Source: Bacteroidota bacterium (lineage in GTDB: Bacteria; Bacteroidota; Bacteroidia; Bacteroidales; Paludibacteraceae). Taken from it: 39,192 nucleotides of DNA. The translations under genes and the position numbers were made by a program. Under the pieces are notes generated by a model, which worked only from the letters and a program-made list of their open reading frames with translations, was not told the DNA's origin and did no database searches. This document shows positions 28,575 to 37,009 of the stretch, piece after piece (within the stretch, counting starts at the first letter, position 1; every line of letters starts with the position of its first letter). The stretch is taken from assembly GCA_030706455.1 (NCBI GenBank), contig JAUZOL010000013.1, forward strand, positions 1 through 39,192, given 5' to 3'.

Positions 28575-29381
28575 ATGAGCAAGACAATTTTAATAACAGG
28601 TGCTTCGTCCGGATTTGGATTGATGTTAGCAAATGAACTGCATCAAAAGGGCTATACGGTTATAGGCACAAGTCGTGAACCGGAAAAATATAAGGGCGAA
28701 ACACCTTTTAAATTATTACGGCTAAACATTGATGATGATAACTCAATCAATTCGTTTACTCAGGAATTATTTCAGTATATAAAACAATTAGATGTGCTGG
28801 TAAACAATGCCGGGTTTATGATAACAGGAATCGCTGAAGAAACTTCAATAGAACTTGGACGCCAACAATTTGAAACTAATTTCTGGGGCACAGTTAAAAT
28901 TACAAATGCCCTATTGCCCTATTTCAGAAGTCAAAGAAACGGTAAGATCATTACTGTTAGTTCTATAGTTGGTTTAATTGGGCCACCTAACTTGTCTTAT
29001 TATTCAGCGTCCAAACATGCAGTTGAAGGTTTCTTCAAATCACTTCGTTTTGAATTGGAACAGTTCAATGTAAAAGTAAGTATGGTAGAGCCCGGATGGT
29101 TTAAAACTAACTTGGGGCACAATTCGGTTTCGTCAAAAGGCAAAAATATCGATGATTATGATGCATATAGAAAAAAAGTGGATGCCTTTACCCAAAATGG
29201 GATAAAAAATGCAGAAGCTCCTGATGCAGTTGTAAATTCAATTATAAAAATAATAGAGACAAAAGAGCCAAAACTTAAAAATCTGGTGGGGAAAATGACA
29301 GGTGTGATTGTGTTCCTGCAAAGTCATGCAACAAAAATGTTTGAAAGCACAATGTTGAATAATGTAAAAAATGCCAGATAA
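28575..29381 (+). CDS. classical SDR oxidoreductase
   Basis: This 268-residue SDR has TGASSGFG (cofactor), NNAGF, SSIVG (Ser) and YYSASKHAVEG (Tyr-x3-Lys), plus VEPGWFKTN. It is cytoplasmic, with no signal. It lies 11 nt after the hydrolase gene. It is related to, but distinct from, the next SDR at 29418 and does not share the IGxGxIG start of the 11176/21041 pair. Confidence 0.93.
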   Translation: MSKTILITGASSGFGLMLANELHQKGYTVIGTSREPEKYKGETPFKLLRLNIDDDNSINSFTQELFQYIKQLDVLVNNAGFMITGIAEETSIELGRQQFETNFWGTVKITNALLPYFRSQRNGKIITVSSIVGLIGPPNLSYYSASKHAVEGFFKSLRFELEQFNVKVSMVEPGWFKTNLGHNSVSSKGKNIDDYDAYRKKVDAFTQNGIKNAEAPDAVVNSIIKIIETKEPKLKNLVGKMTGVIVFLQSHATKMFESTMLNNVKNAR

Positions 29382-29417
29382 AACACCTCCATTTATTCAA
29401 TTTTAATATTAAACAAG

Positions 29418-30236
29418 ATGAACAAAACAATTTTAATTACAGGCGCTTCACGTGGATTTGGAAAAATCTGGACAGAAGCATTTTTGAAACAAGGCTATAA
29501 AGTTGCTGCAACAGCACGAAACGTAGATTCACTTAATTATTTAGTGGAAGAATATGGTGAATCAGTACTTCCACTACAACTGGATGTAACCAATCGGGAT
29601 CAGTGCTTCGAGGTAGTAAGTAAAACTCAACAACGATTTGGAAAAATTGATGTACTGATAAACAATGCAGGTTATGGTTTATTCGGAACAATCGAAGAAG
29701 CCAGTGAAAAGGAAGCTCGGGATCAGTTTGAAACCAACGTATTCGGTACATTATGGATGACACAGGCTGCAATTCCTGTAATGAGAAATCAGGGTGGTGG
29801 CCATATCATACAATTATCCAGCGTTTTAGGTGTTGCTACCGTTCCTCTTATGGGACTTTACAATGCTACCAAATTTGCTATCGAAGGTTTAACGGAAACG
29901 ATGGCTACAGAAGTACAAGCTTTTGGAATTAAAACAACTCTGGTTGAGCCTATAGCCTATACCACCGATTTTTCAACTGCTTCAGGTGTAATATCAAGCA
30001 ATCCCATTGCAGTATACGAAGAATTTAAAAAAGCAGTGTTTGAACAGTTTAGAACTATGCCTAACGGTGACCCTTCGGCAACTGCTGATGTTATTTTGAA
30101 GGTGGTCGAAGCAGAAAATCCACCCACAAGAATTTTCTTCGGGAAAACAGCTTTGCCATGGGTCAAACAGGTGTATCAAGGTCGTTTAAACGAATGGGAA
30201 AGTGTAAACGATTTATCCGAAGCGGCACACGAATAA
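29418..30236 (+). CDS. classical SDR oxidoreductase
   Basis: This 272-residue SDR has TGASRGFG, NNAGYG, the Ser in IQLSSVLG and YNATKFAIEG (Tyr-x3-Lys). It retains VEPIAYTTDF near the C-terminal third. It lies 36 nt after the previous SDR and is followed by a strong terminator, so it closes the TetR-controlled operon. Similar SDRs reduce ketones or hydroxysteroids; no substrate can be read from the sequence. Confidence 0.93.
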   Translation: MNKTILITGASRGFGKIWTEAFLKQGYKVAATARNVDSLNYLVEEYGESVLPLQLDVTNRDQCFEVVSKTQQRFGKIDVLINNAGYGLFGTIEEASEKEARDQFETNVFGTLWMTQAAIPVMRNQGGGHIIQLSSVLGVATVPLMGLYNATKFAIEGLTETMATEVQAFGIKTTLVEPIAYTTDFSTASGVISSNPIAVYEEFKKAVFEQFRTMPNGDPSATADVILKVVEAENPPTRIFFGKTALPWVKQVYQGRLNEWESVNDLSEAAHE

Positions 30237-30252
30237 AACCATATTCTCTACA

Positions 30253-30292
30253 GTAAAAATCTATACTTTAGATGTATAGATTTTTACTTTTA
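30253..30292 (+). terminator. rho-independent terminator of the fabF-SDR operon
   Basis: GTAAAAATCTATAC (30253-30266) pairs perfectly with GTATAGATTTTTAC (30274-30287) across a 7-base loop, followed by TTTTAATT. The symmetric T/A runs could also act in the other direction. Confidence 0.85.
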
Positions 30293-30317
30293 ATTCTCAT
30301 AAATCAATCCGGCAATA

Positions 30318-31571
30318 ATGATGAAGTATTATTCAACTTTCGAAAGGGTTCGCGAAGCTTCTCGTCATTTAAATAAGATAGATGTCAACACAATAAATGA
30401 AGTGCTTAACGTATTAGCTGATGAAGTAGAAAAACAAACTTCATATATTTTAGCTGAAAACCAAAAAGATCTTGCTCGGATAGAGCAAACAAATCATAAA
30501 TATGACCGTCTGAAGCTTACCGAAGATCGGATTAAAGGAATAGCAAATGACATTCGCAACGTTGCGAGACTTCCTTATCCTGTCGGTAAAGTATTGGAAC
30601 AGCGGGAACTGGCATCCGGTCTTCAACTTTCGAAAATTACGGTTCCTTTGGGCGTAGTCGGAATCATATACGAAGCACGCCCAAATGTAACGCTCGATTG
30701 TTTTGCACTAAGTTTCAAGTCAGGAAATGCCTGCATTCTAAAAGGAGCTGGTGATGCAATTCATTCAAACACGGCAATTGTATCCGTTATCAAAGTGATT
30801 CTTGCTGACTTTTCGCTGAATACCTCCATCTGCGAATTACTACCTGCAGAACGTGAAGCAACACAGGCAATGCTTTCGGCTCGGGGTTTTGTTGATGTTG
30901 TAATACCAAGGGGTGGTCGGCAATTGATTGATTTTGTAGTTGAAAATTCAAAAGTACCAATCATTGAAACGGGTGCCGGTATCGTCCATACTTATATTGA
31001 TGAAGATGCAGATATTAATATGGCTGCCCAAATTGTAAACAACGCCAAAACCCGCAGGGTTAGTGTTTGTAATGCACTTGATTGTTTAATCATCAACAAG
31101 CATCAACTAGGCAATTTGGCTAAAGTGGTTAGTTTGTTGGCAAAGAGCAATGTAATTCTGTACGCAGACAAAGCATCTAAGTCAATTCTGACAGGCTGCT
31201 ATCCGGAAGGACTTTTGTTTGAGGTAACCGATCAATTGTATAGTACTGAATTCGAAGATTATAAAATGTCAATAAAAACGGTTAGCAATCTCGATGAAGC
31301 AATAAGCCATATCTCAAAGTACAGCTCAAAACACAGCGAAGCAATCATTAGCAACAATGTTCAAAACATTGAACGGTTTATGAATGAAATAGATGCTGCT
31401 GTAGTATACGCTAATGCATCAACTGCCTTTACAGATGGAAGTGAGTTTGGTTTTGGTGCCGAAATAGGCATCAGCACTCAAAAACTTCATGCCAGAGGTC
31501 CAATGGGGTTAGCGGAACTTTGTAGCTACAAATGGATGGTTAGAGGAAATGGGCAAGTAAGACTTCAATAA
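30318..31571 (+). CDS. proA: glutamate-5-semialdehyde dehydrogenase
   Basis: This 417-residue enzyme has the standard ProA length. GVVGIIYEARPNVTLDCFAL and FKSGNACILKGAGDA form the NADPH-binding part. RRVSVCNALDCLI holds the catalytic Cys and FTDGSEFGFGAEIGISTQKLHARGPMG the C-terminal signature. ProA reduces gamma-glutamyl phosphate to glutamate-5-semialdehyde in proline synthesis. No proB is adjacent within the window. It sits between the redox island and the recombinase, behind its own terminator-separated region. Confidence 0.95.
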   Translation: MMKYYSTFERVREASRHLNKIDVNTINEVLNVLADEVEKQTSYILAENQKDLARIEQTNHKYDRLKLTEDRIKGIANDIRNVARLPYPVGKVLEQRELASGLQLSKITVPLGVVGIIYEARPNVTLDCFALSFKSGNACILKGAGDAIHSNTAIVSVIKVILADFSLNTSICELLPAEREATQAMLSARGFVDVVIPRGGRQLIDFVVENSKVPIIETGAGIVHTYIDEDADINMAAQIVNNAKTRRVSVCNALDCLIINKHQLGNLAKVVSLLAKSNVILYADKASKSILTGCYPEGLLFEVTDQLYSTEFEDYKMSIKTVSNLDEAISHISKYSSKHSEAIISNNVQNIERFMNEIDAAVVYANASTAFTDGSEFGFGAEIGISTQKLHARGPMGLAELCSYKWMVRGNGQVRLQ

Positions 31572-31587
31572 ACTTGAGCATGAATTC

Positions 31588-31661
31588 GAGGATGTAAATT
31601 AAACTGTGTTTGTAAAGTTATTCCTTTTTCCTTTACTTGACACAGTTTAATTTACATCCTC
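31588..31661. repeat. 74-bp near-perfect palindrome resembling paired IS (IS256-like) termini
   Basis: The left arm starts GAGGATGTAAATTAAACTGT (31588); the right arm (31640-31661) is its exact reverse complement over 22 bases. A further six pairs (31612-31617 with 31631-31636) leave a 13-base loop. There is no T run after it. The outward order and sequence look like inverted repeats of an insertion sequence brought together, or a tiny MITE. No target duplication flanks it. It might alternatively serve as a terminator for proA. Confidence 0.6.
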
Positions 31662-31741
31662 TCCAAATCTAATATTGGGATAACTTCTAGTGCATTTTCT
31701 TCGCTCTTTTGGATTTGATATACTTTATTTAGTGTATATTC

Positions 31742-31787
31742 CTAATTAATACAGTTTGTTATATGTAAGCTGTATAAAGTTAATTAG
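31742..31787. repeat. imperfect inverted repeat downstream of the recombinase
   Basis: CTAATTAA plus TACAG (31742-31754) mirrors CTGTA (31770-31774) and TTAATTAG (31780-31787), with a five-base bulge. It may be a terminator-like structure or part of an attachment region; there is no T run. Confidence 0.35.
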
Positions 31788-31829
31788 AATGTTCAACTAA
31801 TAAGGCGCAACGTTATTTGACTTGTATGT

Positions 31830-33014
31830 TCATTTGTCTTTATTTGTAGCAGAATCATCATTTGCTAAAAGCTTAATACGTTTGATTTCATTAATTACTG
31901 TTTGGTCAATTAACTTTGCATAATGTTGGGTCATTTTGATGTTGCTATGGCCTAATACCGCACTTACGGTGCTAAGGTTTGCTCCATGATTCAGCAAAAG
32001 GGTTGCTGCCGAATGTCTAGCGGTATGAGTTGTTAGTGTTTTATTTATTCCACATATATCTGCAATCTCTTTTAGATAGGAGTTCATCCGTTGATTACTA
32101 AGTACAGGCAAAGAAAAATTATATTTTTCAAGTATAGATAATGCTATCTCGTTGAGCGGGATCGTTGCCATGACTTTTGTTTTTTGCCTTGGCTTTTTGA
32201 TGTATAAGCCACCTTGGTTGTCTGTAAATATTTGCTCTTTAGTCAGATTTTTGCAATCGATAAATGCTAAGCCTGTAAGGCAGTTGAAGATATATACATC
32301 TTTTACTTGTTCTATCCGCTTTGAGCTAAATTGTTTTTGCCATATTTTGACTATTTCGTCTTCAGATAAGTAGGTCGGTGTGACTTTGTCGAGCTTGTAC
32401 TTAATCCCTGAGAAGGGATTCCTTTGAATCAGATTGTCATTAACCGCTAAATTTATGATTTTCTTGATTTTTTTCATGCAACCAACGGCTGTATTGTTAC
32501 ATTGTCCTTTATCATGGATGAGATAGTTGTAGAAGCTATTTAGAAATGATGAGGTAAGTTCATTTAAGGGCTTATCAGCATTATTCAAATATGATCTTAA
32601 ATAATTCAATACATATACATGCTTTTTAAAGCTGTCCTCTACAATTGTATGACCTACTAATTTTTTCATCTCTTCATTATGATGTTCGTAGAATTCTAGC
32701 AATCCCCATTCCTTATGAATTTGAACACCATTAAAGATTTCCTTTATTTTGAAAGCAGTTACAGGAATCCCTTGTGCAAACAGTTGAGTTTGGATCTCAA
32801 ATATTCTTGAGCGAACAACATTCATATAACTGTTTATATCATCATTCGATGAACGTTGAGATTTGACATTAAAATCCCTTGGATCGACTTTTTTGGGAAG
32901 TTGGATGCAGACTCTTTGGTTGCCCACGGAAATGGTCAGAAATAATGGAGTTAATCCATTTTTGCCAGCTCTAGAAGATGAAGCTGAAAACCTTAATGAA
33001 AATGTTTGATACAT
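31830..33014 (-). CDS. tyrosine recombinase/integrase of Bacteroidetes mobile elements
   Basis: This 394-residue integrase has an N-terminal arm-binding domain (SLRFSASSSRAGKNGLTPLFL, about 5-90), a SAM-like core-binding domain (about 105-200) and a catalytic domain. Catalytic residues seen are HTARHSAATLLLNHG (His-x2-Arg), LGHSNIKMTQHYAKL (His and nucleophile Tyr) and a Lys/Arg in KKPRQKTKV. Where the first catalytic Arg is expected the sequence is TGLAFIDCKN, without Arg, as reported for the CTnDOT integrase. It lies about 290 nt from the 3' end of tRNA-Asp. It is intact and could be active. Confidence 0.93.
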   Translation of the reverse strand: MYQTFSLRFSASSSRAGKNGLTPLFLTISVGNQRVCIQLPKKVDPRDFNVKSQRSSNDDINSYMNVVRSRIFEIQTQLFAQGIPVTAFKIKEIFNGVQIHKEWGLLEFYEHHNEEMKKLVGHTIVEDSFKKHVYVLNYLRSYLNNADKPLNELTSSFLNSFYNYLIHDKGQCNNTAVGCMKKIKKIINLAVNDNLIQRNPFSGIKYKLDKVTPTYLSEDEIVKIWQKQFSSKRIEQVKDVYIFNCLTGLAFIDCKNLTKEQIFTDNQGGLYIKKPRQKTKVMATIPLNEIALSILEKYNFSLPVLSNQRMNSYLKEIADICGINKTLTTHTARHSAATLLLNHGANLSTVSAVLGHSNIKMTQHYAKLIDQTVINEIKRIKLLANDDSATNKDK

Positions 33015-33079
33015 AAAACTAATTTATTGGAAATTAATATATTAGCTTTCAGTATTTCAAACTGCTTGTATTAACAAAA

Positions 33080-33111
33080 ATTTAGGTAGCATTAACGTAT
33101 ATTTAGGTAGC
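33080..33111. repeat. direct repeat, possible recombinase arm-binding sites
   Basis: ATTTAGGTAGC occurs at 33080-33090 and again at 33101-33111, exactly 21 bp apart (two helical turns), 65-100 nt upstream of the recombinase start. Phase-matched short repeats next to an integrase gene are typical of arm-type sites, but no binding is shown. Confidence 0.45.
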
Positions 33112-33157
33112 GTATTTTGAAGCAAATTGTCGCTACAATATTGTTTTCATCAATAAA

Positions 33158-33179
33158 TTGTCATCACAGCGAATGACAA
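33158..33179. repeat. inverted repeat between recombinase and tRNA
   Basis: TTGTCAT (33158-33164) and ATGACAA (33173-33179) flank eight bases. Spacing resembles a core-type site of a tyrosine recombinase, but chance cannot be excluded. Confidence 0.3.
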
Positions 33180-33265
33180 CTATTGCATATCAACAATATT
33201 CAATAAGATGCTGATTTATATTAGATAAGAAGGAACGGAGGGAGTCGTGGGGTTGAGTTTTGGGC

Positions 33266-33294
33266 ATAAAAAAAGGGGTCTAAAAAGACCCCTT
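33266..33294 (-). terminator. rho-independent terminator of tRNA-Asp
   Basis: On the minus strand AAGGGGTC (33294-33287) pairs with GACCCCTT (33280-33273) across a short loop, followed by a U run (complement of the A run 33268-33274). It begins 11 nt after the tRNA 3' end. Confidence 0.9.
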
Positions 33295-33304
33295 AAGCAA
33301 CGTA

Positions 33305-33381
33305 TGGCGGTATGGACGGGACTCGAACCCGCGACCCCCTGCGTGACAGGCAGGTATTCTAACCAGCTGAACTACCACACC
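33305..33381 (-). tRNA. tRNA-Asp (GTC)
   Basis: The 77-nt cloverleaf includes an encoded CCA. The acceptor GGTGTGG pairs with CCATACC (one G-U). The anticodon stem-loop CCTGC-CTGTCAC-GCAGG presents GTC, which reads Asp codons. The T arm contains GGGTTCGAGTCCC. The gene lies between DUF554 and the recombinase. tRNA 3' ends are common integration targets, but no second copy of its 3' end is found in the window. Confidence 0.95.
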
Positions 33382-33417
33382 ATTTTGTTGTCATTGCTAT
33401 TGCTCTCAATTGCCCTG

Positions 33418-33447
33418 CAAAGGTACGACAATTTTTGGAATCTGCAA
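33418..33447 (-). promoter_or_regulatory. promoter of tRNA-Asp
   Basis: The minus strand has TACCTTTG (33425-33418), a full TAnnTTTG -7 box, with TTG (33447-33445) exactly 19 nt upstream as the -33 element. Transcription would start a short distance before the tRNA 5' end at 33381. Confidence 0.6.
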
Positions 33448-33540
33448 GTGCTGCGGCGAAAAAAATGACTGTTTTTTTTGTTTCTTGTTTTAACCTTTTG
33501 TCTCTGAATAATGTAGAATTCTACTTTTTTTACCGGCTTG

Positions 33541-34227
33541 TCAGAAAAGATGGATTTTGCACCATACAAAGAGGCAAATGAAGATTAATGCCGGGAGCAT
33601 ATTGGTTACTTTTACCTTTTTTATTTCTAAAATGGAAAAGGCAATGCCGATTAAAAGGATTCCGCCCACTGCTGTCAGCTCAGTAATTATGGTCATAGAG
33701 ATGTTTGCGCCAAAGAACATAGCAAGCAAAGTAAGTCCTCCCTGAAACAAAAAGAGCGGGATGGCAGTTACTGCAACACCGGCTCCAAAGGTGGTGGCCA
33801 ATATCAATGAGGAAAATCCATCCATTAAGGCTTTGGTGAGTAACAATTCATGCCCTTGCCCAAGTCCTTCCTGAATAGAACCCAGAATTGTCATCGAACC
33901 GGAACAGAACAACAGAAATGAAGTGATAAGGCCTTCACTAAACTGTTCGTTATTGCCTTTAAGTCGTTTTTTGCACCAGTCGCCGAAAGATTCAATGCGT
34001 TTATCCAGCTTCAGCCATTCACCGACGAATGAACCAGCGATCAGAGAAAAGATGATCAAAAGAATTTCGTGCCCTTCCAATGCCATTTTTATCCCGAGGA
34101 CAAGGGTAAATAAGCCTACTGCCTGAAAAAAAATACCGGCAAAACGTTTTGAAATATGATTTTTGAATACAACTCCCAAAGTGCCTCCAAGAAGGACGGT
34201 CGCGGTATTTACTATTGTGCCGATCAT
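33541..34227 (-). CDS. DUF554-family membrane protein
   Basis: This 228-residue protein of about six to seven membrane segments begins MIGTIVNTATVLLGGTLGVVF, the DUF554/YdfK-YqgA signature. GLITSFLLFCSGSMTILGSIQEGL and GAGVAVTAIPLFLFQGGLTL are the conserved middle and late parts. The function of the family is not established. It starts 15 nt after the dxs stop and so belongs to the same unit. Confidence 0.9.
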   Translation of the reverse strand: MIGTIVNTATVLLGGTLGVVFKNHISKRFAGIFFQAVGLFTLVLGIKMALEGHEILLIIFSLIAGSFVGEWLKLDKRIESFGDWCKKRLKGNNEQFSEGLITSFLLFCSGSMTILGSIQEGLGQGHELLLTKALMDGFSSLILATTFGAGVAVTAIPLFLFQGGLTLLAMFFGANISMTIITELTAVGGILLIGIAFSILEIKKVKVTNMLPALIFICLFVWCKIHLF

Positions 34228-34242
34228 AAAGCAGAAAGCGGT

Positions 34243-36153
34243 TTATTGTTTTGAAAGGAATTTGCGCACAGAATTTGCTATGCCGTTAACGTCAAGATCT
34301 ACTTCGTGGTAGAGTTCTTCCGGCGTTCCATGTTCAATGAATCTGTCTGGAAGTCCAATGCGTTTCACGCTGGCCTGATAGTCGTTGTCAGCCAGGAATT
34401 CAAGTACGGCACTGCCAAATCCTCCGCTAATTACGCCGTCTTCAATGGTGACGATACGGTTGAATTTTTTTGCAACAGTGTGCAACAATTCCTCATCAAT
34501 AGGTTTTAGAAAGCGCATGTCATAATGAGCCACAGACCAACCTTCTTCTTCCAGTACTTTAATGGCTTTAGTTGCCGTATTGCCGATGGATCCGAGCGAA
34601 AGAATGGCGAAGTCATTACCTGGTTTTAAACAACGGCCTTTGCCGATGGGAAGTTCGTTGAAGGGTTGTTCCCACTCGCAATGGCAAAAAACGCCTTTCC
34701 CTTTCGGATAACGGATAACAAAAGATCCTTTGTCGGGGAGTTGCGCCGTGTACATAAGGTTGCGCAATTCCAGCTCATTCAGCGGTGCGGCAATGGTTAA
34801 GTTGGGAATACAGCGGAAATATGCCAAATCGAACATGCCCTGATGTGTCGCGCCATCGGGACCAACCAATCCTGCACGGTCAATACAAAATACAACCGGC
34901 AGCTTTTGTAGAGCTACATCGTGAATAACATTGTCGTAGGCCCGTTGCATGAATGAAGAGTAGATGTTGCAAAACGGAATCATCCCTTCTGCCGCCATTC
35001 CGGCCGAAAAAGTGACGGCATGTCCTTCTGCAATACCCACGTCGAATGCTCGACGGGGCATCTTTTCCATCAGAAAATTAAGGGAACAGCCACTCACCAT
35101 GGCGGGGGTTACTCCCACAATTTTGTCGTTTTTTTCAGCCAGTTCCAATAATGTTTTGCCAAATACATCCTGATAGAGTGATGGTTGTCCGCAAGGGTCG
35201 CTGATAATCCGTTCTCCTGTTTCTTTGTTGAACTTGCCGGGAGCATGCCATTCGGTGGCCGATTCTTCTGCCGGTTTATAACCTTTCCCTTTCTTGGTGA
35301 CAATATGCAAAACCTTTGGGCCGCTGTAATCTTTAATCTCATTCAGAATTCGGGCAAGGTTCATGCAGTCGTGCCCATCCACGGGACCGAAATAGCGGAT
35401 GTTCATGCCCTCAAAGATATTGCTCTGGCGGGCAAACGATGTTTTTATCTGATTAGTTATTTGTGTGATTTTACGCTTTTTGCCTGAAGTCAGAATGTTG
35501 AAATCGGTAAATAATTTTGACAAACGGAAGCGTAGCTGGTTGTACGTCCTGGATGTCGTGATATTGACCAGATAATGGTGCATTCCGCCTCGGATGGGGT
35601 CAATGGCAATCTGGTTGTCGTTGAGTATAATAAGCAGATTGTTCGGGTTGATAGAGGCGTTGTTCAATCCTTCGAAAGCCAGTCCGCCGGTCATTGAACC
35701 ATCTCCGATTACGGCAACAATATGGCGTTCTTTTTCCTGTTTGAGATTGGCAGCTACAGACATACCCAATCCGGCAGAAATAGAAGTGGAAGCATGTCCG
35801 ACTCCGAAAGCATCGTATTCGCTCTCTTCCGGTTTCGGGAAACCGCTGATGCCTTTGTACTGCCGGTTGGTGTGAAATTGCTTTCTTCGCCCGGTAAGGA
35901 TTTTGTGTATGTAGGCCTGATGCCCGACATCCCATACGATACGGTCGTAGGGAGTGTTCATGATGTAATGGAGAGCTACAGTGATTTCCACTACGCCTAA
36001 ACTTGCGGCAAAGTGTCCCGGATGTTCCGACAGTTCGTCAATAATAAAGCTCCGAAGTTCTTCGCAAACTTTTGGTAGTTCGGTTATTGGAATTTTCTTC
36101 AGATCATCGGGCGTATTTATGGTGTCAAGTAACGTATATGTATTTTTTGACAT
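34243..36153 (-). CDS. dxs: 1-deoxy-D-xylulose-5-phosphate synthase
   Basis: This 636-residue thiamine-diphosphate enzyme joins pyruvate and glyceraldehyde-3-phosphate in the first step of the MEP isoprenoid pathway. Seen are [20 protein letters not shown] and [17 protein letters not shown] near the N-terminus, the ThDP/Mg motif [17 protein letters not shown] to LNDNQ, and [18 protein letters not shown] in the central domain. The C-terminal transketolase domain ends [13 protein letters not shown]. The length is normal. It is a core gene, located after the glycosyltransferase with a 48-nt gap. Confidence 0.97.
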   Translation of the reverse strand: MSKNTYTLLDTINTPDDLKKIPITELPKVCEELRSFIIDELSEHPGHFAASLGVVEITVALHYIMNTPYDRIVWDVGHQAYIHKILTGRRKQFHTNRQYKGISGFPKPEESEYDAFGVGHASTSISAGLGMSVAANLKQEKERHIVAVIGDGSMTGGLAFEGLNNASINPNNLLIILNDNQIAIDPIRGGMHHYLVNITTSRTYNQLRFRLSKLFTDFNILTSGKKRKITQITNQIKTSFARQSNIFEGMNIRYFGPVDGHDCMNLARILNEIKDYSGPKVLHIVTKKGKGYKPAEESATEWHAPGKFNKETGERIISDPCGQPSLYQDVFGKTLLELAEKNDKIVGVTPAMVSGCSLNFLMEKMPRRAFDVGIAEGHAVTFSAGMAAEGMIPFCNIYSSFMQRAYDNVIHDVALQKLPVVFCIDRAGLVGPDGATHQGMFDLAYFRCIPNLTIAAPLNELELRNLMYTAQLPDKGSFVIRYPKGKGVFCHCEWEQPFNELPIGKGRCLKPGNDFAILSLGSIGNTATKAIKVLEEEGWSVAHYDMRFLKPIDEELLHTVAKKFNRIVTIEDGVISGGFGSAVLEFLADNDYQASVKRIGLPDRFIEHGTPEELYHEVDLDVNGIANSVRKFLSKQ

Positions 36154-36201
36154 GTGACTTTCAAATATTAGTTACAAAAATAATGCTTAGAAGGATTTGG
36201 T

Positions 36202-37002
36202 TCAGGATAAATATTTGCTGATACCCTCATCGCATTTTACAATTTTCTGTTTCTGAGCCTCTTTTAGTAATTGATTATTCCGTTCAAGCCTCCGGTTGTT
36301 GATCTTTAATTTGTGATGGAGGTGATAACAGACGGCTCCGAATTTTATGACTTTGAGTTTAATACCTGAATTATAGAGACGGACGGCCAGCTCTTTGTCT
36401 TCGCTGCCCCAGCCGACAAATAATTCATTATATCCATTTACATTAATCAGGTCTTCTTTCCAGAATGACGCATTACAACCCCGTATTCTTCTTACGCTTT
36501 GCGTTCTGACTTTGGTAAAAAGTTTTGCCAGAAAGGGCGACGAGATTGTGTTGTGCCGGTTGTAAATGGCCGGATTAAAATAAGATACGTGGGTGTCTCC
36601 GTTTCTGAGAATTTTTTTAGAGGCGGCCTCGAACAGAATAACGCGTCCTCCCTGTATAAAACATCCTTTTTCGGCAAATGCTTTATGATCTCTCACGAAA
36701 TGTTGATGCAAAATAATATCTCCGTCGATAGAAATCAGGTAATCGTATTTTGCCAGAGCTACCGCTTTGTTGCGGATATGTGCCAAACGGAATCCTTCGT
36801 CGGGCTGCCATACATGTGTCAAAGGAACCGGAAACAGAACTTCTTCTTTGAGAATGAGCTCTTTGGTCGCTTCTCCGGAACCGTCATCAGCCACAATTAC
36901 CTCTTCCGGTAAAACGGACTGCAGTCGCACGCTCTTGAGCAGTAACGCCAGAGCTTCCGTATTATTGTAGGTGGAGATGATTAATGATGTTTTAGGTTCC
37001 AT
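36202..37002 (-). CDS. GT2-family glycosyltransferase
   Basis: The 266-residue protein opens with the GT-A nucleotide-sugar fold: SLIISTYNNTEALALLLKSV, VIVADDGSGE, then YLISIDGDIILH as the DxD-type metal site. GWGSEDKELAVRLYNSGIKL is the C-terminal galactosyltransferase-like (GT7-C) block. No membrane segment is seen. It would add a sugar to a cell-envelope glycan or other acceptor; the donor and acceptor are unknown. It begins seven bases after the HU-LysM gene. Confidence 0.9.
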   Translation of the reverse strand: MEPKTSLIISTYNNTEALALLLKSVRLQSVLPEEVIVADDGSGEATKELILKEEVLFPVPLTHVWQPDEGFRLAHIRNKAVALAKYDYLISIDGDIILHQHFVRDHKAFAEKGCFIQGGRVILFEAASKKILRNGDTHVSYFNPAIYNRHNTISSPFLAKLFTKVRTQSVRRIRGCNASFWKEDLINVNGYNELFVGWGSEDKELAVRLYNSGIKLKVIKFGAVCYHLHHKLKINNRRLERNNQLLKEAQKQKIVKCDEGISKYLS

Positions 37003-37009
37003 AAATGAA

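Noticed and set aside
33305-33330. Search by eye for a second copy of the tRNA-Asp 3' end as the other att site.
   Set aside because: No convincing repeat was found within the window.
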